Positions 21,706 to 32,975 of a DNA stretch of 64,000 bases are shown one piece after another. The position numbers and the translations under genes are program-made. The notes under the pieces were generated by a model. The model was not told the origin of the DNA. It searched no databases and saw only the letters and a program-made list of their open reading frames with translations. This DNA comes from Locusta migratoria (taxonomy: Eukaryota > Arthropoda > Insecta > Orthoptera > Acrididae), in NCBI GenBank assembly GCA_026315105.1, contig CM048750.1, positions 400,766,502 through 400,830,501 on the forward strand, in the 5' to 3' direction. Position 1 is the stretch's first letter, and every line of letters starts with the position of its first letter.

Positions 21706-23156
21706 TAGAGGCGAGCAGCCCACCGGAAGCCGCTGGCCGGGGCCCTCTTGTATTTCAGATTATGGGAATAACCCAGGGCGACCGTTTGTCCGCAGGTAGC
21801 CACGTTACCTGACGTGCTCACCAACCTTTTCAAAGAAATGACTACGCAGATTTCAGAACGCTTAGATAAAATGGACCAATGCACTGTGGAATGTTTTGCT
21901 AAAATAGATCAATGCACTGCGGTACGTTTTGCTAAAATAGACCAACGCACTAATGACCAGTTTTGCGAAATAAAAGAACTGTCAAAACAGGTCACTGAAC
22001 AAATGAAAGGACAGTCGCGAAAGATTGATGAGCGACTTGACAAAATGAAAGTACAGGTCGCGAATCAAGAGGCGCAGGTATTCCAAGAAATGTCTAGCCT
22101 CTGCTAGGAACTGGCTGAAGGAGTCAGCAGGAACAGCACAGAGATAGAAACCGTAAGATCTCGCGTTGAAAGGGTGATGACTTGGGTCGGCGGTGTTGCC
22201 GAACGCGTCAAAACCGTTGATTCACGTGTTGACGACGCACTCATGAAGATGAACACGTCTGAAAAGACGTGGAAATGGTTCAAACCAGTATCGGTATGGT
22301 TTCTGGCTGCGTCGATGTTGTGACCGCTGCAATTACTATTGTGGAGACAACATTAGAAGATGTCGTACAACGGATTGCACGGCTCGAATTAAACCCCGTG
22401 CAGCCCTTCAACAAGAATTGCAACCACGCTGACGAATCACTTGTGCACGTGGCTCCAGCCAGAGGTGCCCGCGTGCAATAACAGCGGCGCAGCGCAGCAC
22501 TTGTACGAGTAGCAGCTGCGACAGGAGCGCGGGCCTCGATTGCGATTCTGCTTTTGAGGAGGAGAATGAGCCTCCCTGGGCAAGCTCGAGCCGTGACCGC
22601 GCGTTGTAATCGGGACCCAGTACCGGGCTTCAATTACAACCACTTTCTAACGGTGCGCAAATTTGAAGTACTCCGGAACGCGCCCCATGGAATACATCTG
22701 CAGGCGTGGGTAGACCAATTTGACTTCTCCCTGCCGCTGATCTGGCCCGAAGGCAATAAAATCTAGTTCGAGTGAGGACACCTGGAAGGAGAACCCACGA
22801 CGGGAATGAGGTCGTTCCCATGGTATGGCGAAAGCTATGAGAATTTCCGCCAATACTTTTTGGCTTCGAACTGGCCAGAGAAGCGGCAGGACCGCGTGGA
22901 AGCCGCCCTTCGGACAGTCGAACTTTTCCAGCCCGGCCGAGTTTTTTCAGGACATTTTAAATAAGAACTCTTATTTAACCAACCCCTATCCGGTACCTGA
23001 ACTCATTAGAATTTGTTTGGGTAAGCTGCCGCGACGTCTACGCAACGCCCTCTAAGCATGGAGATGCAAAGACGACGTGGAGCAGTTTTAGGCCCTCCTA
23101 GAAGATCTAGATTTTGATTATGACCTCCTGCAGAACAACGTTCCAGTCAAACAGTG
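21706..23156 (+). pseudogene. retroelement gag-like gene with coiled coil, broken
   Basis: The open part 21814-22107 (97 residues) is a coiled-coil built from repeats of 'AKIDQCT' type followed by 'CEIKELSKQVTEQMKG'. Beyond 22107 the reading frame breaks repeatedly. Later blocks include 'YGESYENFRQYFLASNW' (22830-22880) and 'PVPELIRICLGKLPRRLRNAL' (22995-23055), which resemble the Gag domain of gypsy-like elements used in particle assembly. The product would be a structural Gag, but there is no intact frame. It probably continues the gag start at 20046, split by the inverted pol fragment. Confidence 0.45.
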
Positions 23157-23189
23157 AAAGGGAAATAATAATAATAATAATCAAAACCA

Positions 23190-23332
23190 GGCACCGCAGC
23201 TGACAACCCCATCAAAATGATAAAAGGGAAAAATTTTCTCGCTTCGTTCATACAGTAAAATTACGGCATTTGACTTGACGTTACAATTTATTACTCGTAC
23301 ACTATTATGTATTCGCGAGAATTGTTGCAGAC

Positions 23333-23377
<45 letters not shown>

Positions 23378-23980
23378 AACGTACCTTCGAAATTTTGTCA
23401 CAGTTCATAAGATATGGAGTCATAAACAACTAGGTTCATGAAAAACCGCCTCATCGCACATGACGTTTTGATTTATTACGTCTCTCCTGATAACTCTATT
23501 CGCGATGTATTTCGCAGACATTTAACATATACAGCACTGAATGTAACTTCGAAATGATATCGTATTACGACTTATAGGTTCGGTGCTATGACGTCAAAGA
23601 CAATGAAATTCATGAAAATTCGCCTCAATAAGCATGACGTTGTAATTTACTACGTCTTTACTACCAACTCCATTAACAAAACATTTCGCAGGCAGTTTCC
23701 TAACATTCTACGAACGTGGTAAATAATGTTTTTGTAGGACACATAATTCAGGAGATATCTCCATATATATAACAGCGAAAGATCACTCACTGACTAAACA
23801 CGAAATCTGTAAAACTACCATGACAGAGGGTACCTTGCAAAAACTTTGCCGAGAGAGAGAAAGGTGGAAACCAACAGAGAGATGGGAGAGAAAGAGATGG
23901 ATGCAGAGAGAGGGAAGGGGAGGTGCGCTACGAGAATGTAGAATAAATAAATACCCGGAGAACGCCGGATTTACAGCTAG
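23190..23980 (+). mobile_element. Helitron-like non-autonomous element (3' part)
   Basis: Contains about three diverged ~175-bp tandem units sharing 'catgacgtt..aatttattacg' and 'gcagac..', then 'tcactcactgactaaacacg'. It ends in CTAG (23977-23980) followed by T. A short hairpin with CCGG arms (23955-23969) precedes the terminus, as expected for Helitron 3' ends. The 5' TC end could not be located and no Rep/helicase ORF is present. Confidence 0.5.
23336..23375. repeat. (CA)n microsatellite, 40 bp
   Basis: Uninterrupted CA dinucleotide array inside the first tandem unit of the Helitron-like element. Confidence 0.95.
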
Positions 23981-24015
23981 TAGTTTATATGTGTGAAACG
24001 TGTTATGAAATGTTT

Positions 24016-24206
24016 ACAAATCGTGTAACTGAGGCGGGACTTGGGGACCAGGCCGTTATTCACCCATGGGAATGTGGAAAACCGCCTAAAAACAACATCA
24101 AGGCTGTCCCGCACTCCGATCCCCATCGTTAATCCGCTGGGCGGACTCGAACCGGGGCCGGTACCCCTTTCCGTTTCGGAAAGCGGTGCGTTAAGCCCAA
24201 GGAGGT
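24016..24206 (-). mobile_element. tRNA-derived SINE (family D)
   Basis: Reverse-strand B box 'ccggttcgagtcc' near 24146, with a body containing 'gcggttttccacattccc' and 'ggtccccaagtcccgcc' in element orientation. One diverged copy; no secure TSD. Confidence 0.55.
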
Positions 24207-24772
24207 TAGAATAAAGGGAGGTGGCGTTATCTATGCTGAGAACAGGCATTGGCTGAAGCCAGGGAGCCGTGCTTTTGTGCCCAACACAAGGATTTCTCCC
24301 TTATAATGCTGTGTGAATATTGCCCTCTTTACATAAAGCCACTAAATTGATAGTCACACATGACACACATTTCAACGACTAGAACTACTTCACCACACAG
24401 TATGACAAAGTTTTCGGCACAAACAAATGCCGGAATGCGCATTTTGTTGGATTCACTTTTTCAGTGTTAGGGCGTCTCCAGAGGGTCTGAACTCCTTGGT
24501 TAAGCCACACTCACACGGATAATGCTTCGTCAGAAGTTTCCTGGAGGACGCGCACGTCAGTCGGCTGCGCAGTACAAAAGCGGCTGAAAACCACTGCGTC
24601 TCTGACACAGTGCAAGATTGGGCGCGGAAGCGTGCGGGCTGGCTTTGCTGGGTGCACGCCAAGGCGCGTACACGGCCGAGCTGCTTTATTTATCAAACGA
24701 TTGTGAAGAAACTATTCGGTAAAAGAAATTGATTCTCGCACATCTTATAGCTGCATTCTTTAGCTTCATGAA
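24207..24772. other. unassigned sequence
   Basis: Short minus-strand open frames (24453-24696) have no domain signal. Nothing else recognised. Confidence 0.35.
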
Positions 24773-24788
24773 GACCTAGCTGCTATTT

Positions 24789-24983
24789 TAAATTTTTGTA
24801 AATCTATCGAAACAAACTGCGTGGTCATCAGTCCGTAGCTTACAAACTACTTAAACTAAGCTAACCCAAAGGCAACACACACACACACACACACCCATGC
24901 CCTAGGTAGGACTCGAACCTCCGACGGCGAGCAACAGCGCACTCCGCAGCGAGGCCCCATAGACCGCTCGGCTACTCCACCGC
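24789..24983 (-). mobile_element. tRNA-derived SINE (family B)
   Basis: Same family as 11347-11550 (B box 'ggttcgagtcc' on the minus strand). The TSD is gacctagctgctattt (24773-24788) versus gacctatttgctattt (24984-24999), two mismatches. An internal (CA)n tract at about 24875-24893 is expanded relative to the other copy. Confidence 0.85.
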
Positions 24984-25104
24984 GACCTATTTGCTATTTT
25001 GTTTGTGGTTATAGTTCTTGTGATATTAACGGATCTCCGCGGGGACTACTCAGGAGGATGTTATCATAAGGAAAGACAATACTGGCATTCCACGGATCGG
25101 AGCG

Positions 25105-28010
25105 TTGAATGTTAGATCCTTTAATAGAGTAGGAAAATTAGAAAATTTAAAAAGGGAAATGGATAGGTTAAAGTTAGATATAATGGGGATTAGTGAAGTT
25201 CGGTGGCAGAATGAACAGGATTTCTAGTCAGGCGAGTACAGGATTATAAATACAAGATCAGTTGGGGGTATCACAGGAGTAGGACTGATAATGAATAAGA
25301 AAATAGGAATGCGGGTAAACTACTATGAGGAGCACAGTGATCGAATTATCATTGTCAAGATAGATACGAAGCCAACACCGACAACAGTAGTACAGGTTTA
25401 TATGCCAACTAGTTCTGCCGATATGAAGAGACTGAAGAAATGTATGAGGAGTTAAAGGAAATTATTCAGACAATTAAGGGAGAGGAAAACTTAATTCTGA
25501 TGGGAGACTGGAATTCGGTAGTAGGAAAAGGAAGAGGAGGAAAAGTAGTAGGTGAATATGGGCTGGGCAGAAGGAATGAAAGAGGAAGTCGCCTGGTAGA
25601 ATTTTTCACGGAACACGTGGTTTAAGAATCACAAAAGAAGGTTGTCTACGTGGAAGAGACCAGGAGACACCATTTTATAATGGTAATACATAGATTTCGG
25701 AACTAGGTTTTAAACAGTAAGACATACCCAGGGGTAGATATAGACTCTGACCGTAGCTCATTGGTCATGAACTGTAGGCTGAAGCTGAAAAAAACTGCAG
25801 AAAGGTAGGAAAATAAGGAGATGGGACTTGGATAAATTGGGGGAACCTAAAGTGCTAGAGAATTTCAGAGGGAGCTTTAGGCAACAATTGACAGAAACGG
25901 GGGGAAATAAAACAGTAGAAGAGGAATGGGTAGCATTGAGAGATAGTGAAGGCAGCAGAGGACAAAATAGGTAGAAAGGCAAGACCTACAAAAACTTCTT
26001 GGAAGTCACAGGAAATACTAAATTTAATTGACGAAAGGAGAAAATATAAAAATACAGTAAATAAAACAGGCAAAATGGAGTACAGACGACTAAGAAATGA
26101 GATTGACAGGAAGTGCAAAATGGCTAAGCAGGAGTGGCTAGAAGCCAAATGCAAATCTGTAGAAGAATGTATAAGAAGGGGAAAAGTAGATACTGCCTAC
26201 AGGAAAATAAAAGAGACATTTGCCGACAAGAAAAACAGCTCTACGAATATCAAGAACAAAGATGGAAACGGTCGGGGGTTCGAATCCCCCCTCGGGCATG
26301 GATATTTGTGCCGTCCTAGTTTGTAAGTAGTTCATAAGTAGTTTGTAAGTTTAGGGACTGATGACCCCGTAGTTAAGTCCCATAGACTTTACAAACATTT
26401 GAACATTTTTTGAACAAAGATGGAAAACCAGTTCTCAGCAAAGAATGGAAAGCTGAAAGGTGGAAAGAGTACATAGAGCAGCTCTACAAAGGAAATGAAC
26501 TTAGAGACAATGTTGTAGGAAGGGAAGAGGAAGCAGATGAAGATGAAATAGGAGATACTATACTGAGAGATGAATTTGACAGAGCCCTGAATGACCTAGG
26601 TCGGAACAAGGCCCCGGGAGTAGATGACATTCCCTCAGAGCTACTAAAGTCTCTGGGAGAGCCAGCCATGACACAACTATTTCACCTGGTGTGTACGATG
26701 TAAGAGACAGGCGAAATACCCTCAGACTTTAAGAAAAATGTAATAATACCCATTCCAAAGAAATCAGGCGCAAACAGGTGTGAAAATTACAGAACCACCA
26801 GTTTCATAAGTCATGGTTGCAAAATTTTTACAAAATTATCTACAGGAGAATGGAAAAGCTGGTAGAGGCTGACCTCGGGGAAGATCAGTTTGGATTCAAG
26901 AGGAACGTAGGAACCCGGGAGGCAATACTCACTTTACGACTTATCCTAGAAGATTGATTAAGAAAACGCAAACCTACATTTTTAGCTTTTGTAAATATGG
27001 AGAAAGCTTTTGACAATGTTGACTGGAGTACACTCTTTCAAATTCTGAAGTCAGCGGGGGTAAAATACAGGGAAATGAGAGTTATTTACAACTTGTACCA
27101 GAGCAGACTCGAAGGGCATGAAAGGGATTAGTTGGGAAGGGAGTAAGACAAGGTTGTAGCCTTTCTCCGATGTTAATTCAATTTGTACATCGAGCAGGCG
27201 GTGAACGAAAGCAAGGAAAAATTTGGAATAGGGATTAAAGTACAGGGTGAAGAAATAAAAACATTGCGTTTTGCTGATGACATTGTAATTCTGTCAGAGA
27301 CAACAAAGGACCTGGAAGAGCAGTTGAATGGAATGAAGAGGGTGTTGACGAGAGTGCATAAAATGAACATTAACAAGAGCAAAACAAAAATAATGCAATG
27401 GAGTTAGAAAATCAGGCGATGCTGAAGGAATTAGATTAGGTAACGAAACAGTGAAGGTGGTAGATGAGTTTTGTTACTTGGGTAGTAAAATAACAAATAA
27501 CGGTCGCAGTACAGAGTATATAAAATGCAGAATGGCAATGGGAAGGAAGCATTTTTGAAAAAGAGAAATTTGCTAACATCAAATATTAATTTAAATATAA
27601 GGAAGTCCTTTCTGAAGGCATTTGTGTGGAGTGTTGCCATGTACGGGAGTGAAACATGGGCGATAAACAGTGCGGACAGGAAGAGAATAGAGGCTTTTGA
27701 AATGTGGTGCTACAGAAGAATGCTGAAGATCAGGTGGGTAGATCGCATAACTAACGAAGAGGTATTGAACAGAATTGGTGAGAAAAGGACTTTTTGGCAT
27801 ACCTTGACTAAAAGAAGGGATCGCTTGGTATGACACATTCTTAGACATCGAGGAATCGTAAGTTTAGCATTGGAGGGAAGTGTGTGTGGTAAAAATCGCA
27901 GAGGGAGACCAAGAGGCGTATATAGTAAGCAGATTCAAATGGATGTGGGTTGCCGTTCTTATGAGGAGATGAAAGGCTTGCTCAGGGTAGAGTAGGGTGG
28001 AGAACTGCAT
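25105..28010 (+). pseudogene. RTE LINE polyprotein (endonuclease + reverse transcriptase), broken
   Basis: The endonuclease blocks in order are 'GALNVRSFNRVGKLENL', 'GISEVRWQNEQDF' then a stop (about 25226), 'LILMGDWNSVVGKGRGGKVV' (active-site GDWN, 25493-25550) and later 'DSDRSSLV' near 25745. The RT has 'NKAPGVDDIPSELLKSLGEP' (26600-26660), 'FDNVDWSTLFQIL' (27010), 'FADDIVILSETTKDLEEQLN' (27270-27330) and 'WSVAMYGSETWAINSADRKR' (27630-27690). The C-terminal block is 'IRWVDRITNEEVLNRIGEKR'. Several stops and at least five frameshifts split it. In an active copy this product would nick DNA and reverse-transcribe the element RNA. Confidence 0.8.
26269..26411 (+). mobile_element. 5'-truncated family A SINE nested in the RTE LINE
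   Basis: Starts within the tRNA head at 'cggtcgggggttcgaatccc', so the A box is lost and only the B box remains. Ends in a T-rich tail. Flanked by the perfect 15-bp TSD gaacaaagatggaaa (26254-26268 and 26412-26426). It interrupts the LINE frame just before the NKAPG block. Confidence 0.95.
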
Positions 28011-28051
28011 CAAACCAGTCTCCGGACTGAAGACCATAACAAAAACAACAG

Positions 28052-30016
28052 CACGCAGAGGGGATATTATTTTTTCATATGATCACTTTACGAAACTTTC
28101 ACATGAATCGCAATATTTAACAAATTACAGATTTTAATGAATGAAGTAGTGGATTTTTCAAGGGCCATCAATAGCTGGTGAAACGAAAATTGCTGTTTTT
28201 CTATGTAAGTGATGGAGATACTCATTTAATTTTAGAATGGACGTTTCCATGAAGTACAATTATCTTGCCCTCAGTATTATTAGTTTCAATATACTGGACG
28301 ACTGATTACCCTGCCGTTTAGTTCCCTTACAAATGCAACATTCAATGTTCTGTTGCTATTTTATCAGCATAAATATGTTAATGAGAATAATATTTGTTAG
28401 CTCTGCCATGTTTTGGCAAAAGAGGAGGATTTTAACATGGGAACAAGTGATGTTATGTTGTCAGGGACAGGATGTGAATAATATATTTGTTAGAAGAAGA
28501 AGAAGAAGATAAGTCTGGTAGGGCACATAAATGTGTAGTTATATTGAAACTTTTGTGGAATCCGATACCATTGTATATTTTAATGGTGAAAATAGTGTTT
28601 GAAAACAGGCGAAAAAAACTATTTTTTAAACTCAATCTTAGAAATACAAAAAGGTTTACTTTCCTGGAATCCGATAAGGCAGCCACCATGGTCTAAATTG
28701 AATTCTTTTGACAAGCTGAAAGATGATTGTGATAATAAAACACATCGCTCTGTGTTGGGACACTAACTAAAATATATCATATGTACTCTAAATGTTTTTC
28801 CATATTTCTCAGAAATTTGAACGTATACATATAAAATCATCTCATCGGTTTGTTCTATATCATTTAAAAACATACTGGGATATCGAATTCCACTGTAATT
28901 TCAAATCAAGAAGCTATTTATTTTCACGGCACTACTTTTTTTTCTTTTTTCCAGAGCAATATTTCACTGAGGAGATTTCGTTAATATGCAAACACTTTTG
29001 TTGAATGCTAAAATCCGCTTCTTTTGTCAAAACAATAGCGTTTACAAATATTCCTCCCACTAACGTTTCTATGCATTTGAAGTTACCACGTAATATTAAA
29101 CTGTATTTGGTAATACTGAGGGCAAGACAAGTTAGTAGTATATGAAAATAACCAAAAGCGGTATAAAATTAAACAAATTAATTTCTCACTTACTTTTAGT
29201 TTTACCAGATATGTGTGACTACTTAAAAGTCCATTACTTCGTTGATTAAAATCTGTAGTTGCTCGAATAACGCGCTTCATATGCAAGTTTCATGAATTAA
29301 TAGCGGGACAAAATAAACTCCTCTTTGCGTACTATCATTTGATAAAATCTTGTTTCGATACCTCCAATCATTTATGAGGTATAAGGGATTATAAGAAAAT
29401 TTCATCCAGTTTTCTTTGCTGACACGCGGGATAGAGAACAAGTGCCTTACCCATTATCTCGAGATTGGTGATACATAGCGACAACCTTCCAACTTCAAAG
29501 AATGATTCAAAATTTTAGCTACATTTCATCCGCAGCAACATATAACCTAACATGTACCAAACGCAAATTCATAGCGACCTCAATTTTTCAATGTCAAATT
29601 TTTGGATTTCTTGTAGTACTGTACTACATCCGTAAATATCACAAGAACTATGACCAGAAACAAAATAATATTCAGTTCATCATGAAGCAAAAGAATGCAT
29701 CTATAAGATGTGCGAGAATCATTTTTTTTTTTTTTTACCGAATAGTTTCTTTATAATCGTTTTCGAAAGCCTGCACTTTGCTAGCGTTCGCGTGGCACTG
29801 CGTTCCGTCTGGAGTGTTCTTTTCGAGTTCCCGCCCTGGTGGCTGCAAGGTCACACGTCAAACGCGACTGCTGATGGGCCAGCGCAGGTAGCATTCCGAA
29901 AGCATGCGAGAATAATAGGACATCCAGAATCCTGCAGCAAACGATCTGTCACCTGCCCTGTGTGCTTCGCGGCTCCGTGTGAGAGTGGCTTTAGACCACA
30001 CGCTAACTGAGCGGCT
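28052..30016. other. unassigned; contains a diverged inverted-repeat pair
   Basis: 28085-28290 (plus) and 29095-29310 (minus) share ordered blocks: 'cagattttaat.aa.gaagta', 'ctggt.aaac' and 'cttgccctcagtatta'. Their conceptual translations share 'TDFN' and 'LVK'-like blocks, so this may be a duplicated, dead coding segment of unknown family. 29765-30000 is moderately GC-rich. Otherwise AT-rich with T-runs (28928 and 29725). Confidence 0.35.
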
Positions 30017-30528
30017 CAAAAATGGTAATTGACCACAAATAACGAAAAGTGTGAGGTCGCGCATATGAGCACTAAAAGAAATCCATTGAAATAAACGCGA
30101 TAAATCATTCAAAACTGAGGACCGTAATTTATATTAAATACCTAGGAATTACAGTCACGAACGAAAAGACACACATATTACATTGTGGGGCAGATAAACC
30201 AAAGGTTGCGTTTCAGTGGCAGACCACTTAGAGCTTGCAACAGTTGTACAGTTTTACTGGAGGGACTGCACACACTACGATTGTCCATCCCCTTTTGGAG
30301 TATTGCAGCGCAATGAGCGAACCTCACCAAGTGGGGCTGAAGAAGAACGTAGAAAAAGTTCAGAGAAGGACTGCACCTTTTTTATTATCCCGATACAGGG
30401 GAGAGAATGTCACGGAATTGGTGTACGAGTTAGAGTTGTAAATCATAAAAAAAAGCTCTATTCGTTGTGGCGATATCTATTACTGTCACCGTCTTCTCCG
30501 AATGCGAACATACTATGTATATAATATA

Positions 30529-31581
30529 CAGTCGGACACTAAAGTCTACATACACCCTAAAAATAATACCTGAAGTCAAAATAAATAAATAAAATATTTA
30601 TTCACTTTCTGTGACATTAACAGACGTGTCAGGAACTCAAAAACAACATATACACTACGTAATTAATAATAATTCCATATACTGAGATCTTGAGCATGCA
30701 AATGGAACAGCAGTCATTTACAAGAGTAAACGTACACTGTGATGTTCTTCACTTTCAGGTCCTATTTAATATTTTGTATTGCTGCCTTCTGCTTCGATCA
30801 CAGCTTCAAAACGTCGAGACATGGATTCCACCATTTTGTGTGTGTGTGTGTGTTCTTTTCTATTGATGTTGTAGTTTTTCATCCTATGCTTTAGTTCTTC
30901 CCAAAGGTCTTCAACTGGGTTAATGTCTGGTGACTGTGGAGGCGAATGCAACTGTTTTGGTACATTGTAAAGTAGCCATTCTTTTACGACAATGGCCGTA
31001 TGTTTGGGGTCATTGTCTTGCTGAAACACCCAGTCTGTTCCTAGTCCCAGTTTCTCCACAGATTGCTTCAGTTTCTCCTTTAAGATGGTGAGATACTTCC
31101 ATTTATCCATAATACATTCAGTAAATATCAAATTCCCAACTCCAGCTCAAGACATGCAATCCTACACATGAATAATTCTACCACTATACTTCACTGATGG
31201 GACAAGATTTCTCTTCTTCCAACTATCATTCCCTTTTCGCCACACCTTTTACTGTCCATCATACTTGAAGATGTTAAACTTGTTCTCATCCGTGAAAAGT
31301 ACTGTATTCCAAAATGTGGAATCTTTATTTCGGCGCAGAGTTGCTTCTGTTCATTTACCCTGCAACGCCTCTCTTGCAACTAACGGCATACAAGAAGTGT
31401 ATGTAGACTTTTGTGCCCCAGTAACACACTGCTGGCTCTACCACGATACGAGCTGAACACGTTGGTTTATGTTATTGTGGACTTGGACGCAGGCACAGAA
31501 TTGCACGCCCACCTCTTTGCCTCCAGGCTGTATGCCACATGCTACAAAGTGGGGGTGTATGTAGACTTTAGTGTCTGACTG
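30529..31581 (-). mobile_element. Tc1/mariner-type transposon
   Basis: 1,053-bp element with near-perfect inverted ends: left 'cagtcggacactaaagtcta', right its complement with one mismatch, followed by matching 'catacaccc'. The left flank is TA (30527-30528) as expected; the right flank reads AC, a mutated duplication. It encodes the C-terminal half of a transposase on the minus strand. Inserted into a CR1-type LINE. Confidence 0.9.
30766..31131 (-). pseudogene. Tc1 transposase C-terminal half
   Basis: 121-residue frame with 'WVFQQDNDPKHTAIVVKEWL' (second catalytic Asp) and 'LHSPPQSPDINPVEDLWEEL' (third catalytic acid, Glu), the DDE signature of Tc1 family cut-and-paste transposases. The first catalytic Asp region and the DNA-binding HTH lie upstream at 31140-31500, where the frame is broken ('DEN' spacer blocks near 31290). 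Length is about a third of the usual ~340 residues. Non-functional. Confidence 0.8.
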
Positions 31582-31740
31582 ACACTAATATGATATGAAA
31601 AGATTTAAGGGTTTCTTTCCCCGCGCGCTATTCGAGAATGGAACGATAGAGAAACAGTCTGAAAACAGTTCGATTAACCATCAGCCAGGAAGTTATACAT
31701 TAGCTATGTACCTGCAGATGTAGAAAATCTGTACACAAAC

Positions 31741-32238
31741 CCGTAGTAAAGATGCAGTCAGTCTAGAAACTTGTCATTCTCTCTCTTATTTATAACAGAA
31801 AAAAATTAATCAGGTCATTGTTTAGATTGAAGTTTGCCTTTGCCGTATACTAATACGGCAACTTTTTCAGAACTCAATGCGGGACATTTCGAGGATGTGG
31901 AGGAGGACTACTATCACGTGACTCATTGTGCCAGTTATTCTGAAACTAGGGAAGAAATTTAGGCGAGCAGAGGCCTACTCATTTACTTTTAAAGTAACTT
32001 ATCTAACATGAGTGACATTTTATTCTCAATTTTCAATTTTTATTTGCAGTTCATAAATATTTTCTCATGATCATATTTTGAATTTTAGAGTCTAACAATT
32101 TTTACATATTCTTTCTCCATGTTTTTTCGATTGTCTCTACTACTTTTATTTGTTCCAGCTCTTAAAGCAAGTGCTCCACACAGTCTGATAAGTAGTTTAC
32201 TCCGCTCAAAGAATACTGTTTGGCATTAACCTTGAATT
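31741..32238. other. unassigned AT-rich sequence
   Basis: Nothing recognised. Confidence 0.4.
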
Positions 32239-32247
32239 AAATTTGAA

Positions 32248-32450
32248 GCCGGCCGCGGTGGCCGAGGTGACTAAGGCGCTTCAGTCACGGTCAGCACGGC
32301 CACTACGGTCGGGTGTTCGAATCCCCCCTCGGGCATGGATATTTGTGCCGTCTTAGTTTGTAAGTAGTTCATAAGTAGTTTGTAAGTTTAGGGACTGATG
32401 ACCCCGTAGTTAAGTCCCATAAGCTTAACAAACATTTGAACATTTTTTTT
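32248..32450 (+). mobile_element. tRNA-derived SINE (family A)
   Basis: Full-length plus-strand copy; B box 'tgttcgaatcc' with one change. TSD aaatttgaa (32239-32247 and 32451-32459). T-rich 3' tail. Confidence 0.9.
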
Positions 32451-32459
32451 AAATTTGAA

Positions 32460-32884
32460 AAACTACTTTGGAAAACCATTTGAACTACTCTATTATGGAA
32501 GTTCTTTCGATGAAGCGCAGAGTTAATTGTGCCGTACTACATGCAATGTTCACTCACTTTCGTTGTTGCATTTGCAGAATGTCACCACCTTTTCATTCCT
32601 GAAGGAAGTAATATGAATGCTGATATTGTATTTGCATGTCATAGTTTAAATACGTTTATACAGACTGTGATAATATTACACCATATTTGTCACCTCGAGC
32701 ATCGAAAACTATTGCATTACACTCACTGAAACGTAGTTAATAAGACATAGGAAATATGTCAAAAACAGAATTTTGATGTCATCCTATTACCAAATGCAGT
32801 ACCAGCTTAAAACAAAAACAATTTTCACTACTAGAGACTTTATCATTTAGTCAGATGATGTGTATCTCAAATTAATAATCAGCC
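32460..32884. other. unassigned AT-rich sequence
   Basis: Nothing recognised. Confidence 0.4.
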
Positions 32885-32894
32885 AACCAGTTGC

Positions 32895-32975
32895 AATAAT
32901 AGTTGTTTAATAAACTTGACCACGGTTTCGACGGACATAAACCCGTCTTCTTCCGAAATACATGTTATATCTATA
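32895..32975 (-). ncRNA. hammerhead-like ribozyme relic
   Basis: On the minus strand: CGGAAGA (32947-32953, consensus CTGANGA with U4 changed), a GACGG/CCGTC hairpin, GAAA, then a CCGTGG mini-stem III followed by TC, the NUH cleavage triplet position. Flanking 'atgtattt' and 'aagtttatta' could form stem I. The layout equals that at 61872-61925, so both come from the same class of element; the core change argues that this copy is dead. Penelope-like retroelements are known carriers of such hammerheads. Confidence 0.35.

Larger units (their letters stand above)
25029..28051 (+). mobile_element. RTE-type LINE, nearly full-length coding region, inactive
   Basis: Starts at 'ggatctccgcggggactact', the same point found internally in the copy at 62810, so its 5' UTR is truncated. 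It ends in 'ctgaagaccataacaaaaac' (3' tail). The order is an apurinic-like endonuclease, then RT, then a C-terminal domain. A possible short TSD gatatta lies at 25022-25028 and 28063-28069. A 5'-truncated SINE is inserted at 26269. Copies in the window: 2365-3967, 7059-7325, 51095-52156 and 62506-64000. Confidence 0.85.
30017..31740 (+). mobile_element. CR1-type LINE 3' part, split by a Tc1 element
   Basis: 30017-30528 translates, across frameshifts, to RT C-terminal blocks also seen at 1373-2227: 'NEKCEVAHMSTKRNPL', 'HPLLEYCSAMSEPHQVGLKK' and 'VEKVQRRTAPFLLSRYRG'. After the Tc1 insertion, 31590-31740 resumes with the 'FFPRAIREWN' block and a diverged 3' tail. Both halves are on the plus strand and in the expected order, so the Tc1 landed inside this LINE. 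Confidence 0.75.

Noticed and set aside
25758..26154. Minus-strand Phe/Ser/Leu-rich ORFs
   Set aside because: Antisense shadow of the RTE LINE linker region; the same pattern appears at 63428-63973.
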